From assembly GCF_030247195.1 (NCBI RefSeq), contig NC_080671.1, positions 434,124,539-434,188,538 of the forward strand: a stretch of 64,000 nucleotides of DNA, read 5' to 3'. Origin of the DNA: Topomyia yanbarensis (lineage: Eukaryota > Arthropoda > Insecta > Diptera > Culicidae). The translations under genes and the position numbers were made by a program. Each line of letters starts with the position of its first letter. The first letter of the stretch is position 1. The notes beneath the pieces are model-generated. The model had not been told where the DNA came from, did no database searches, and saw only the letters and a program-made list of their open reading frames with translations. Positions 34,047 to 46,440 of this stretch are shown here, piece after piece.

Positions 34047-34315
34047 AACTTAATGACCCAATTGGCTCCGCTCAGTGTCTCCGCCTAACTATGAATATAG
34101 TAACTATAGTTGAGATGAGCTTATCCACTGATAAATTTAATTACTAGGTAAACATTTTCCGTAGCTAGAACTACCAAACTGACCTCAGCAGTACGAAAAT
34201 AATTCCGGATCTCAATAATTCACAATCAAATCACAGACTAACAGACATAACACTATGAGGAAATTCCCTTAAAAATATCGATCCTGAATACTAGCTCCAC
34301 CTTGTATTCGCGGTC

Positions 34316-34560
34316 CCAAACACTCATTTGCTGGTGGGTTACCCCTCAGGCTTGGGAACAGTTTTTCACTTGTGGTCTACCGCCCCATATGTTTGTTCAT
34401 ATGTCAGTGGCGCCATAATTTCAAATGCGGCCACAGTCCCAACTACAAATATATTTAAAATGGCCGTGAAAGCGGGCGAAGCATTGTTTTCGAGTGTTAT
34501 GTGTGTTAATCTGATCAAATATCGAGTTCGACCGAACTTTTTGGTGTCCAACGAAAAAAC
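34316..34560. repeat. Repeat shared, in opposite orientation, with 38800-38980
   Basis: Shares CACTCATTTGCTGG-like, ACCCTCAGG-like, CATATGTCAGTGGCGCCATA and ACAGTCCCAACTA blocks with the inverted copy inside the Foldback-like element. It is inserted in the right arm of the 32.2-34.8 kb element. Confidence 0.65.
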
Positions 34561-34789
34561 GGGTGTTTTCTTATAACCTGTAATTAAAATTTTTGTGATA
34601 CTATGTAATTTTTATTTTAAAACAATTAAAATGGAACAACCATCCCATCTCATCAATATAAGAAAATACTTTCATCATTTGACTGGTACCAATAATGAAA
34701 TCTAGTTAGCGCGTCAAGCTGATAATTTTCACGTTTGAAAGCCAATTCGCCTCTCTCCCTATTCTCTCTGGTCAACTTCACACACTATA

Positions 34790-35985
34790 GTATACCTATA
34801 TACCTAACGGGATGTAATTTTATAAGACTCAGGCACCGGCAAATCTCGTGTTAAAAACAAATTCATTTAAATGTTCGTCCGATCCCGTGTACGGAATTTG
34901 TTATTTTGAGTGCGAAATCGTGAAAAGGAGGTGAGTAAAGTTGCCCCACCCCCAGGTTGTTGAGGGCGATCTCCGGACCTCCGTGTTTTAGGGAACCAAC
35001 CAATTTTGGAAGTCAAATTTCGTTAACGTTAATTCTATTTGCTTGCCGATGTTTAGCAATATGCACAAGTCTGCTGCAAAATTGCTGTTCTTGAAAGAAA
35101 ACCATCAATGGATGTTATAGAACAAAAATAGGAAAATGACATTTCTTTCCAGCCTGAATTTTTCGCATTTCGGACCCTGCCACCATAATTTAGAAAAAAA
35201 CAATGCAAAGAAACATTTTCAAATACGTCACATGCTGGATTCTGTTTAATTTTAAACAATTAGAGATGAACTAATGATACTGAAACTTAATAAACAACCC
35301 AATGAATGTAACTCTAATAAACCAAACAAATGCAGAGAAACCTGGCAGTGCAGCAGGCGAATACATTAACAGGATCCAAATTTGGTTGGTTACCTTACAT
35401 CAATTTTTCCGGGCCCAGTGAAACAACAGATAATTTAAACTGTGTTAGTAATACTTTTATAAACGTTTGAAAATTGTAAGTAGTGCTATTATCACCTCTA
35501 GTGTTAATAGTTATTTGCTCGACTAACCCTTTGTTTCAAGGCGGTCAACGAAAAACAAATCATTTTGTCCATATTTTTAGAAAAAAATATTTCGCCGTTT
35601 GCTAAAATTTATTGTTTTACATCCCACAAAGCCTACCAAAATATTCCAATCAACTAGCGCTGAATTGAATTATTTCAGAAGGAATGAATGGGGGCATACT
35701 TATCACTTTTAACTCATTGGGTTATTACCCAACGATAAATGTCGAGCAATCGCTTTGATTCTTATTTCTGTTTGATTCCAGCGAATACTCATATGTTTCT
35801 TGAAGCTTACTACCAGGTTATTAAACATCTCCGTGTCAAAGCCTTGCCAGAGGCGGTAACCTCGGGGGGGGGGGGGGGGGGGGGGGTAGTAGTGGCATTG
35901 GAAGCATAATCATATGCTGATTGGGAGACAAGTATTCTGATTTCTCTCGAGTTATATTTGTCGCTGATGATGCTGGATACTCCTG
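34790..35985. other. Non-coding, with a G23 tract
   Basis: No gene is recognised. A run of 23 G lies at 35864-35886. The remainder is unremarkable AT-rich sequence. Confidence 0.5.
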
Positions 35986-36107
35986 ACAATCTACCTAGAG
36001 AGTAATCTTCGTCTGTTAATGTTTATTTACCTGTAGAAGTATAGTATAGTATATAGGTATGTAATTAGTCTTCCATACAAACGAAGATTACGCTCTAGGT
36101 AGATTGT
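35986..36107. repeat. Small inverted-repeat element
   Basis: The 27-bp arms start ACAATCTACCTAGAG and end TAATCTTCGT, with one mismatch, and are separated by about 68 bp. It lies just upstream of the broken transposase gene. It could be a MITE or part of that element's end. Confidence 0.75.
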
Positions 36108-37234
36108 TTGCAACATAAATGGAGAGCATGAACCGTGCACAAGCAGTATCGAACCAGTTTTTGGATCAATACAACCAAATACAAGTGATTGAAAGTTAAG
36201 TGCTAAAAAGTGATACGAGCAGTTTGAAGTGATCGAAGATACTAAAAGGATGTACATCTGTTTTCTGTGTAAAAATTTCCCATTTCCTCGGTAGCTTATT
36301 TACTGAGGCACTTGTTAGATAAAAATGGACAGCATAGGTTATACAGTTATCAAGATTTTAGGTGCGTGCAAATGAAGGAGGCTGGCCCCTGCAATAAAAT
36401 TTTTACTACATCATCTACTTTTAGCAAACACTTAAAAACACACGGGGAAAACATTTCAAATGTCACTCTTCCAGATACTGGTATGAATCAATCCACTTCA
36501 ACATTGATCAAACCTAGAATAATATCTACTAGTCCTTCTACCAGTCAAATTTCGGACCATGTTGAAAATATTCCTTCCACATTTTCAGAGTCAACTGAAG
36601 ATATTCCTTCATTTACTAATTTAACAAGATTAAATGAAATAGGATTAAAATTTACGGCAAAACTGAACAGTCATCCCCGGTTTAACAGAGAAATGGTTTA
36701 CGATATCCAAAAAGATATCATTTCATATTTGATATCAGGCATTTCAAAATATTTGAACGACCAATTATTGTGTCACATACAAGATATTCATAAAAATGAC
36801 GCCAAAAAAATTATCAATAACCTCGAGAGAGTTTTTGAAGGTTTTGATTCAGATAGAAAGTTTATCAGGTGTATGAAGTCCCTAGAATTGTATCAGGAAC
36901 CGATCAAAGTTCCAGTTGAAGATGAATTGGTCACTATTATAGCCCAGCCACAACCAGTAACGAAAATAGAAACAATTTGTAATATTTATACACCAATTAA
37001 ACATACTTTGAAAGTGTTTTGTGAGACAGGTAGAAACTATGAATTGCTTCGAGAGTATCAAGTACAGGTACAAAATAGTGATGCTGAATTCTCACACTAT
37101 GTGAAATGTAGTTTTTGGCACAGAAAATCGGTCGTTATCTTAATAAAACTTGCATTCCGTATTTTTTGTATTTTGACGAGTTTGAAATTACAAATCCATT
37201 AGGAGGCAATGCGGGTAAACAGGTTGTTGGTGGA

Positions 37235-37395
37235 GGTTGTATACCATTCCCCCGAAAGCCATTTCCCAGAAAGGCATTCCCCAGAATTCCCTTCCCCAGA
37301 ATGTACCATTCCCCAGAAAGACATTTCCCAGAATGTACCAATCCCTAGAAAACCATTATCCAGAATGTCCCATTCCCCAGAAAAGTTATCGGTTC
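37235..37395. repeat. Left tandem-subrepeat terminal repeat of the FB-like element
   Basis: About 11 variants of CATTCCCCAGAAxG in a row. The inverted counterpart lies at about 40065-40186, and a further, poorer inverted set (TTCTGGGGAA-like) at 39447-39540. Confidence 0.85.
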
Positions 37396-38162
37396 TATAG
37401 ACGCGTATAGAACAAGGGTACCTGAGCTTATAGGCATCATATTGTACATGAGTGCTGTTCAAAAGCCCTTTTTTGCGAAATATTCGGCTGATATACAGCC
37501 TACTCACACTTTTGTACCGCGTCTATGGAGGAATATCAAAACAATTTGTGTACTGGTTGAGAAAAAAAACAGAATGAAAATGGAGGAAAAGTTGTTTTTC
37601 TTTCTATCTATCTACCACATGTGTTTAAACTTTTTTTCAATACAGCGTTTGATCCAGGCTCGAACGTATGCTTCTAGAAGCTATGGGGATAAAGTTGTTC
37701 CAGTGCGCTTGCTGTTTGATCCATTTGGACATTTGGTTATATGAATGATATTGTCGTTCTTAAATCGAACGAGTTTTGTTTTGATTAGAAGTTGATTTCA
37801 CTCACTGACGAATAAAAGCATGGTTTTGGGAATATTTTTTTTAAATTACCTCCTTTCCTACACAAAACTAAAATTTATTCATCGCAGTTTACTATCATTT
37901 TCTGGCTCAAAGATTTGATTCCCTTTAATTTGTTTGTGACTCCTAAGCCGACAAACTTTTTTTGTGCTTACAAAGTGCGCCATATCATATTTGTTTTGAT
38001 TTGGACTTCATTGTTTTTGATTAATAGAAATGTCAACCATTAACGGCGTTATAACGGCATCGCTGACTACCGCTTACGGCTTACAACTACAGGGTTTTTA
38101 GGCTCTAAAGTATAGCTTCATATACTCATATACGGTCTATTTTAATGCTTAATGTTCGTAAT

Positions 38163-38282
38163 GCTTATAAACATTCGCAAAGCTTGTATACAACTTATAA
38201 ACATTTGCAAAGCTGATATACAGCTTATAAACATTTGAGAAGCCCATATAAAGCTTATAAACATTGGACAGCTCTTATATAG
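38163..38282. repeat. 30-bp minisatellite, four copies
   Basis: Units with core CTTATAAACATT start at about 38163, 38193, 38223 and 38253, exactly 30 bp apart, with 70-85 percent visible agreement. It lies inside the FB-like element. Confidence 0.8.
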
Positions 38283-38334
38283 TCAATATGCTGCTTACTT
38301 TAGTGCTTAGTGGTTTGCTGGGTCATTATTTGTG

Positions 38335-39125
38335 GTTAAGCCAAAGGTTTACGCATACCTAATTAAAGGAACTTATGCGGTGTTAAGCTGCTGAGGATAT
38401 GCCGTAGAAAGCGGCGGCCTCTCGCAAGCAAACCTGTTATCCTCTCGTATAACCGGTTTACTCGAACATAGGACTTGGTTCCTTCTTTCAAACATGAGCA
38501 GTTCTTTGAATTTGTACGCCAAGTAATTCTTGCACGCAAACTTGTGATCTTTTCGTCTGCCCGGTTTATTCAAACATATATGTTGATTGGTTGAATCCAT
38601 ATTAAAATCGAAATGAATGCATATTTTGACAAATGGGTTCGTGGGTTTTCAGAGCATTTATCTAAAAACTTCTTTTGTATTGGGAATGTTTCGTACACAA
38701 ATGTACGGTTTACTCAAACAGGTTGCACTAAATACATTCGAAAGTATTTTCATACCTTACGCCAAATGGTACTTATACCACAGAGTTACAGACATAATAC
38801 TCGACAACAATTATTCGTCAATGTTAGCAATCATTTTGAATTGAATATATTACTAGTTGGGACTGTTATCGCATTTCCGATTATGGCACCACTGACATAT
38901 GCACAAGTATACGGGGATATACCAATTGCTCCTGGGCCTGAGGGTTGACTAATTTGTAAATGAGTGGTTGGAATCGTGTATAAAAGGTGTAGCTAGTGTT
39001 TTGGCCGAATTGGTGCAATGATATTTTTGGGAGGAGCCGCCGCTTTCGACGGCTTATCCGTACCAGCTTAACATCGTGCATCATGCATCAGTTCCTTGAC
39101 TTAGGTATTGTACAAAGTTTTGGTT
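38335..39125. mobile_element. Nested inverted-repeat element inside the FB-like element
   Basis: The left arm reads CCAAAGGTTTACGCATACCT, AAAGGAACTTATGC, GTTAAGCTG and GAAAGCGGCGGC. The right arm, inverted, reads CCAAAACTTTGTACAATACC, CAAGGAACTGATGC, GTTAAGCTG and GAAAGCGGCGGC. Arms are about 90 bp with indels. No coding capacity. The right part shares sequence with the repeat at 34.3-34.56 kb. Confidence 0.65.
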
Positions 39126-39664
39126 TCGCCAAATAACCTTACTTACATAACACTGTTTCATTCTTTTGGATCCTAGGAAGGGGGCTACCGCTTTCTATGG
39201 TTGTTGTTAAATGGCACTGAAAAACACACCTGTACTGAATTTTGCGATTCGTCCTATATGTATGCTTATATTATTAAAAGAAAAGTAAAAATATTGCTAT
39301 TGTCTAATGCTGCTACCAGTGCACTTTTCGAGGGGAGCAATATGGCCAACATACTGAAAAAATGTTTCGATTTTCATCAAAAGAATTTCCCACTTCAAAA
39401 AAATGTCTGGGAAATGGTTATAACTGTGGAATGAACTTATGAGCATTGGTTCATTCTGGATATGGTTTTCTGGAGAATAGTTCTTTCTGGGGAAAACACT
39501 TCAGTATTTTAGTTTCTGTTGAATGGTTTTTCGGGAAAGTCAGCTATTCTTTATTTAAATTCGGAATAAATAATGTCATCCTAACTTCCGGTTTCAACAC
39601 AATGCAAATCATTTCAAATGTGACCGAATCGAAGAATGTAGTACGATGGAAGTGGGAACGAGTA

Positions 39665-40026
39665 CAGTCGTGATTCGCTGGTTGGGCCACAGCCTTATCC
39701 AACTAACGAATTTGATTCGCTAGTTGGACCCAGTAAACGAAATGGCGGCTAGGCGTGTTAAAATACATGCTGGCGAGCGATAGGCTATTGAAACATTGTT
39801 CTAGGAAACCCGCCGTAACTCCCCAGCAACCCACCCTGATAGTGTGGGGACGGACTGACAAATGTCAAAAACTTTCCAAAGAATATGTTGGCAGTTGATT
39901 GTCAAAGTAAATTTTACACGAGATTTTGACGTTCAGATGCTTTTTAGCTGGACAATGGTCCAACTAGCGGAGGTCCAACTAAAAAGTGGTCCAGTTAAAA
40001 AGTGTCGAACCAGCGAATCACGACTG
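39665..40026. mobile_element. pogo-type MITE, copy B (362 bp)
   Basis: Ends are CAGTCGTGATTCGCTGGTTG and its inverted complement, flanked by TA (39663-39664, 40027-40028). It shares inner blocks with copy A but carries an additional central segment including CCCAGCAACCCACCCTGAT. It is inserted in the FB-like element, itself inserted in a transposase gene. Confidence 0.88.
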
Positions 40027-41699
40027 TAGTACGTTTGAAAAGATCAAATCAACAAAAAAAAGTTAAATTTTTCTGGGGAATGACTTTGTGGGAGATAGTG
40101 CATTCTGGGGTATGGAATTCTGGGGAACGGTACATTCTGGGAAATGACTTTCTGGGGAATGATTTTCGGGGGAATAGTATACAATCGTTGGTGGATTTTA
40201 TATTACTGTTCCATTGCTACCAAGGCATCTTGTGGGGCGAATCAACAACATTTTTTTAGCTATGTTATCATATCCAAAAGAATTAGGTGGTTACTCTAAC
40301 AGCAAAGTTTTAAAACAATTAATAGATGAAATAATTGAATTGGAAGCAAACCCAGCAACTATTTGTAGCGATGGCCAATCGGAAGAAGTGTACTTTCTTT
40401 TAGGTGGTATTTTGGGAGACAACAAGGGTTTAAATGAACTATTTGACTACGTATCGTCCTTTCATGCTAATTTTGTGTGTAGGATTTGTAGGATCTGCAG
40501 CGACGAATTAAAAATAGAAACACATGAAAGACCTGATCTAATGAGAAACCCTGTTAATTATGCAATTGATGTGGCCACAAAAGACCCTTCAAAAACAGGA
40601 GTAAAGTTAGAATCTGCATTTAATAGAATTCCAAACTTTAATGTAACTAGCAATAAAATAACCGATCTAATGCACGATGTGTTTGAGGGGTTTTCTCATG
40701 ATGTTATGAGTCATGCACTCACATATTTTATTAAGCAAAAATTCATAACCTTACCGATCGTCAACGAACGTTCACGAAAATTTGACTATGATATTAATGA
40801 TATCCGTGATTTCGGGAATAGAGATATACTAGTGAAACATTTGAGTAATAATCGATTTAAAATGACTGCTGCTCAAATGATGAAATTTATACATAATATT
40901 CCCATGGCAATTGGGGATCTTATCCCCGTTGATGACAAAGTATGGATATTTCTTATGATGTTTATTCAGTTGTGCAACTTCTTACTTAAAGACAGTTACA
41001 ACGCTTGCGATGTGGACTTTTTGGAAGATCTTATTTGTAAAACTTTAACGAATTATCAACATGTTTTTGGGTATATGCTACATCTGAAGCCAAAAGCACA
41101 TTTTCTTTCTCATTATGTGTCGGTAATTAAACAATTTGGACCCGTTAGAGGCTTTTGGACTATGCGATTAGAAGCTTATCATCATCACTTGAAAACTTTT
41201 GCTGTTAGTACTTCTTCAAGGAGGAATATATGTTTGTCAATAGCCATAAAAAACCAACTAGTGGGGTGTCATAACTTGTTGACTAATATTGATTACAACA
41301 ACAGGGATCTTGTACAACCTGGTAGTGGTGGTGTTATGGGTCCAAACGATATTGTTAATTGGAACGTGATAGCAGAAGATGATTTTAGTACCATAGTAAA
41401 ATATAACTATGTGTTATTTTCAAATTTAAAAATAGTTGATGGGATGATTATCACAGTACCCAATGGCACAACATACATATTTTTTCAAGTCGTTCATATG
41501 GTTGAGTATGCGTCAAAGATTTTGTTCTTATGTCAAAAGTTTAAAACGTCATTGTATAATAATCACTATGACGGCTACGAGTTGGATGTTCTCGAAGAGT
41601 ATCATTCTATCGACTCAAAAGAGATTTGTATGCCTCCTAACAAGGTACATCTGCTTCCCAATAGCAAAAAAATACTAAGGGTTAAATATTAACGTGCTC

Positions 41700-44690
41700 T
41701 GTGTTTAGACACATGGCGCAAATATTGCGTTCGTTTTCCAGTGGACGTGCGTTTACAGGTGCGTTTGTTTGCGTAGGTTCGGTCGTTGTTATATTCATAT
41801 GCAAGCGAAATGAGAAAGAACAGTGTTTATTAATGTGTTAGATAGGATAAATATATGTAAAGCGCTCCCCCTGAAAAGAAATTCGCATAGTTCAACTGAA
41901 TTCGTTTTTGCTATTATAATATATTAAAAATAATATTTACTACCCATTAGAGTGACTCAAAAACGATTATTTTGTCAAAACGGTTCTTAGAATTTTTGTT
42001 TACTAATTTTTGCGCGGGGAATCGTTTTTGGTATTAAAAATTAACAGAAAAAAACTTAATTGTTAGAATAGCTCTAAAATAATTTATCAAGCAGATTTAC
42101 TCAAAAGCACACATAGTGTTTTTGTTTTTGGAATTAGCGTCAATCCGACGCTAGCTTAGTCATGTCACTAAGTTGGTGTCGGATTCTGATGAGACGAAGT
42201 CGAAACGCAAATTCTATAACGACTTAAAAGCTGCATTATTGTGCAACATAAAGCCAAACTATTTCGTCAATCACCTGTTATACCAACCGAAGTACTGATC
42301 ACCTTATGTCTTTTTACTTGAATCCAGGTCTGGGTTGGGTTCTATCCTCAGCTTCGTTTCGAGTAGAAGTAGCATCACTAAAATCGGCTGGAATCTATGG
42401 TGCTAACAGAGAAATGGAATATACGACGTGCGCGTGAAACTGGTAGTGTGCCCGTCATATAAAGTTATTTTAGGCCATTAAAAATTATTTCTTGGTATTC
42501 TTTTGTAGATTTGGTTTGTTTATTTTAATATTTTCTTTTTTTGTTAGTTTTCCTTCTGTAAAAAATATTTGCTCATAGAAATTTTAATTGAGACGTTTTC
42601 TCGTTATTTATCATGACGATTTCAGCAATTTTAACAAGTCCAAACCAATAACGGAGTTGAGACCAGGAGCAGCTACACAATCGAGAACTAAGAACCCATA
42701 TCATTGAAGTATAAATAAGAAGCAACAGTCCCGAAGGTCGGTTGTCTGGGATTCAAGCTACTCGATAAAAATTGATAAAGCTGATAGAAGAGCATCTCGC
42801 TGCGCAAATGGACATCAGATACATTAAGGCGTAATGGTACAAGATCGTACACGAAAATGAAGGCGAGAAATTATCACATCGAATATCATACAACGGCGTC
42901 TAAAGTCATATGATCACGATTTTATTTGACATACTACATCTCGAAGATCCCGTCTGTAGAGTATAATTTGCAGAAACAAATAAAACAGGTGAATGCACGC
43001 TCCTCTCTTCTGCACATCCCCAAAACATTACCTGATTGAAGTACGGGCGAAGTTATGGCTAGGTGGAAGGTGTGGTATAGCTTGCGTCGTCGGGAGTTCA
43101 CCACCATGACTGGTACAGCGATTTCCCAGAAATTTGGAAGGAGCAGATGTGGCCTATTCTTTTACAGCCAATAGCAGTAGAACTTGTAAGCAAATTGTGT
43201 AATACATATTAACTCTTTCTAACGCTTCGTTATCTGCTAATTTTTTCCAGGTTTCGTACAATTTCAATCTGACATTTGACACTCACTCTGGTGTTTTAAA
43301 GGTATGGTGAAGCCTGATAAATAATGTATTCGAATTTGCCAAAAAGAAACGATGAAAAATCCACGACATCGCAAAATGATTGTCGAGTTACAAAAAAAGG
43401 CAAAACCGATGATTAGTAAAATCGAAATAAAAACCCAGCTACCAGAATGCAGAAAGGGGATTTGTGCATGTGGTAATGGTAAGATGTTCATTTTTATTAT
43501 TCCTAGATGCACTATACATACACCAAGATTGGCTCTTCTATTTAAAATAATGCATAAATGCTAATCTACCAGTAGTATTATCTAGTATTCGAAAGAAGAT
43601 AGTTCAATTCAACTTCAATTGGGCCATTAAACTAAAAATACAGTTAGTTTTTTATTACCTACATCTAAAGAGCTCAACTTTCCACATGTAATATAAAGGT
43701 CCAACCATAAAAAATTTAGAACTAATTTAAAATGATTTTCTACTAAAATATTCGTTTCTGTTTGCACTATTGGTCTAATTGGTGCGTTTCTGTTTGCACT
43801 ATTGGTCTTACGTGACAATGGTTTTAGCCGCAAGGGTTAGCACAGAAAACTTAGCTAAAGGATTGGGTTCAAGATGGTTGAATGAAAGGTGTGACCCTAT
43901 TAATCCATCTCTGGAATTTTTTTTCTTTCCATAGTTATACTTAGAATATCAATGTTTGAAGTTTTGACATGTTTTGGTCGCATATGATGTTTTTTATTGA
44001 TTTTAAACAATATGATACCTGCTTTTAAGACTAATAATTCGAAATTGATTTTTTGTATCAGTACAAATTTGAATATTGAATATTCAAATTTAAACTAAAT
44101 AAAATCAGTGTCGAAATATAAGTTTCTGGAATTATGTTCTTTTAAATTAATAAAATACATGTTACATTCATCTAAATCTGTCTTAAAGGTAAAATATTCA
44201 CATTCTAAATTCAACTACGAAAGGTTTTGAATTTGAAAACAGAATGGCTTAAATTCAAAACTAACATTTGCTGATATCAACTGAAGAAAAAACTAGATTT
44301 AACACAACAACCTCCCTAAAAGTAGCGTATTTGTATTCTAGATTCAATCAAAAAATAAATTATTTTTAAGCAAAAAAGTTTTGAATTTAGAAAATTTATT
44401 GGTTGAAATCAACCAAAAATAGTACTAAATTCAGAAAAAACTGTTGTTGAAAAGACGGAGAATGTGTCTCCGCTAAAAATGACAGCACCTTTTTCTCGCC
44501 AAATCAACAGAAAAAACAGGAATTTCAACTAGCATTTTAGATCTATTCAGGAGGAGCGAAAACAACTAATCGAAATCAGCAAAATGAGAATTTGCTTAGT
44601 TGTCCTAAATAATAACTAATTGAATTCAGAAAATCAACTAAGGTTTTCGCTTTTGAGCTGAATTTTGGTTCTCCGTGCGAGTATGCACTA
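41700..44690. other. Non-coding, with scattered old repeats
   Basis: No gene is recognised. It contains one copy of the 110-bp dispersed repeat (42103-42213) and, at 44160-44660, AAATTCAAC/TTGAATTT-rich sequence resembling 27480-27720. Confidence 0.45.
42103..42213. repeat. Dispersed repeat, copy 1
   Basis: Shares GACGCTAGCTTAGTC-like, GTGTCGGATTCTGATGAGA and GAAGTCGAAACGCAA blocks in the same orientation with 56938-57052 (about 80 percent visible agreement over 110 bp). The copy at 57 kb lies inside a hAT-type element. No polymerase III box could be recognised. Confidence 0.75.
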
Positions 44691-44694
44691 GGGT

Positions 44695-45105
44695 GACAAT
44701 GATTTATATGAAAAAAAATTTCGCAACCTACACCCCCTAGCGTCGTTCCAAATCATGAAAAAATGACACTGTCCAAATTTGAGCGAAATCGGTTAACCCT
44801 AACCCCTCTCCCAAAGAGCTTAAAGTTTGTATGGGATTTTTGGCCAAAATGTATGGGGAAACACTCGCAATTCACAAAATCGCCGCTAGAGGTCGCTGTA
44901 AACTTCCGATCACTGACCTAGGAAGGAGTTAAGCTTTTGAAGATATGCTGAACAAGTTTGTCGAAGACTGCAAGATAATCCAACCAACCGTTAAAGAGTT
45001 ATTAACGTTTAAAGTTGGATACTGCTGCTTAATATTCGCAAAGGGCGTACTCCGCCTATCTCATGTATGTGAACCACGAGTGAAGGTGGGAAAAAGTTAG
45101 GAAAA
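44695..45105. repeat. Probable dispersed non-coding repeat
   Basis: Text such as GGGATTTTTGGCCAAAATG, GCCGCTAGAGGTCGC and TTTGTCGAAGACTGCAAGAT resembles dispersed insect repeats that I recall only vaguely. No coding frame or element ends were seen. Confidence 0.35.
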
Positions 45106-45106
45106 A

Positions 45107-45540
45107 CTCATATATCTCTGAAACGATGAGAGATAGAAAGCTATGATGTTCCACAAAGTTATAGAGGAATAAAAGTACTTTTTGGTTTCGCTGGAAAGTT
45201 TCAGGATTTCTCCGCAAGGTGGCGGTAGTGAGCCAAGCAATTTAAAGGGAATACTCCTATCTGTATAACGGTAAGAGATGGAGCATTTGAATGTTCTACA
45301 AAGTTGTAGAGTAGCAAAAAATATTTTCTTTTCTCATTTGAATAATGCAGAATTCTATCACATGGTGGCTCCAGTGATCAAAATTAATTCAAGGTAATAC
45401 TCCTATCCATACAATGGCAAGAGATAGTGCAATCTGATGTTATGCGAAGCTATATAGTACTTCAAAGGCTTTCGTGTCTTGTTGTAAAAATAGAATTTAG
45501 GCCGCTTAGTGGTGCAAACAGCATAGAGTATGAATATATT
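45107..45540. repeat. Degenerate tandem array with 147-bp period
   Basis: Three units start at about 45107, 45254 and 45400 with ACTC(A/C)TAT...AAGAGATxG...TGATGTTxxxCxAAGxTATAGAG landmarks, so the period is 146-147 bp. This looks like a short piece of an old satellite. Confidence 0.75.
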
Positions 45541-45839
45541 TTAATACACCTTTTGAATGTTTTCTAATTTTTTCGAATTTTTACTCCTATTTCTTGTGCA
45601 GAGATTCTTTTATTATACATAACATGTAACAAAGTTTTCTTAAGACTATCATGCTATGATAAAACCTATATTCTTAAATTCCTTCGTAACCCCATTTATA
45701 TTTCTCCTGTGGCATTCATTTATATAGCATTTTTAATTTTTTTTAACTAACTGTTGACTAACTTTAAGAGCGCTCTTGTCTCAGAGATGTCGTGTATAGT
45801 GCCGCGCGTCAGTGCTCGTTTATTACCTCTCGAAGAAGA

Positions 45840-46440
45840 AGCGTACACAATGCGCTGTGAATCCAGTTAAACTGGCATTGGTTGCACGATTACAGGGCTG
45901 ATAATTTGGTGATAAGTGAGAACTACTAGGGTCATTCGAATGCCAATTAGTGACATTTTCATCAAATCTCGCCTCACTTATAACATAGAAATAGGCTGCT
46001 CGAAATATATTCTGTTTTCTTACGCGGACTACAGGGCTTAAGTATTATATTGTGCTAGAATATTGCCAGCCTGGGATAAATACCTAAGTAGGCTACAATC
46101 CAATTCGCGCTGTGCTTCTATTCTCCTGTTTTGCAAATAAGCAAGCGTGCATGCCAATTGCGCTACCTGCCCACCAGATCACCACATCACCAGATATTTG
46201 AATTTTGCTTTTGCAGATCTTCTAGAATGGGTGGATCGTCTCGACAGCTGGGTATTTTATGCGGTTCATCGCGCATGTTGCTCGCTATCGCCGGAGGAAT
46301 ATAGTGTATGTTGTTGTCGTCGGTACTCGTTGGTCGCCTCAAGGCGTGCCATGTGCTGCGAACCCAATTCAAATGATATTGGTTATACGAGAACAGGACT
46401 GATATTTTGGTAGTAGGCAAAGGATACTACGCCCATTTGA
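45840..46440. repeat. Two diverged copies of a roughly 90-bp segment
   Basis: The segment around 45855-45950 (GCTGTGAATCCAGTTAAACT, GGGCTGATAATTTGGT) recurs around 46357-46443 (GCTGCGAACCCAATTCAAAT, GGACTGATATTTTGGTAGT). The intervening plus-strand frame 46147-46413 has no recognised motif. Confidence 0.5.

Larger units (their letters stand above)
37235..40186. mobile_element. Foldback (FB)-like element, 2952 bp, inserted in the transposase gene
   Basis: Flanked by the exact 9-bp direct repeat GTTGGTGGA (37226-37234 and 40187-40195). Ends are inverted: GGTTGTATACCATTCCCCCG and, from the right, GATTGTATACTATTCCCCCG. Each end continues as imperfect tandem units of CATTCCCCAGAA (11-14 bp) for over 100 bp. 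A 9-bp duplication together with ends built of short tandem subrepeats is the signature of Drosophila Foldback elements. Removing the insert and one duplication rejoins the transposase frame (KQVVGG to GGFYITV). The centre holds a minisatellite, an inverted-repeat element and a pogo-type MITE, and no transposase. Confidence 0.85.
36250..41692 (+). pseudogene. Zinc-finger DDE-type transposase gene (EnSpm/CACTA-like by motif), broken by an insertion
   Basis: The 5' part encodes a CFLCKNF zinc-finger half from an ATG at 36250. A frame slip near a GG pair at about 36288 follows, then a second finger C-X8-C-X12-H-X3-H (CVQM...CNKIF...HLKTH). The long N-terminal region ends in YFLYFDEFEITNPLG after another one-base slip near 37125. 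Coding resumes after the inserted element (37235-40186) at VGGFYITVPLLPRHL, then NIFLA, GGILGDN, ITDLMHDVFEG, HLKPKAHFLSHYV and FGPVRGFWTMRLEAYHHHLK, to the stop at 41692. The KPKxHFLxHY and FGPxxxFWTMRxExxHxxxK blocks are what I associate with metazoan tnp2/EnSpm-type transposases. That assignment is from memory. Two frameshifts plus the insertion make it a pseudogene. Confidence 0.7.

Noticed and set aside
45840..46440. tRNA or tRNA-derived SINE
   Set aside because: No convincing A and B boxes or cloverleaf could be read, despite the duplicated GCTGxGAAxCCA-like words.
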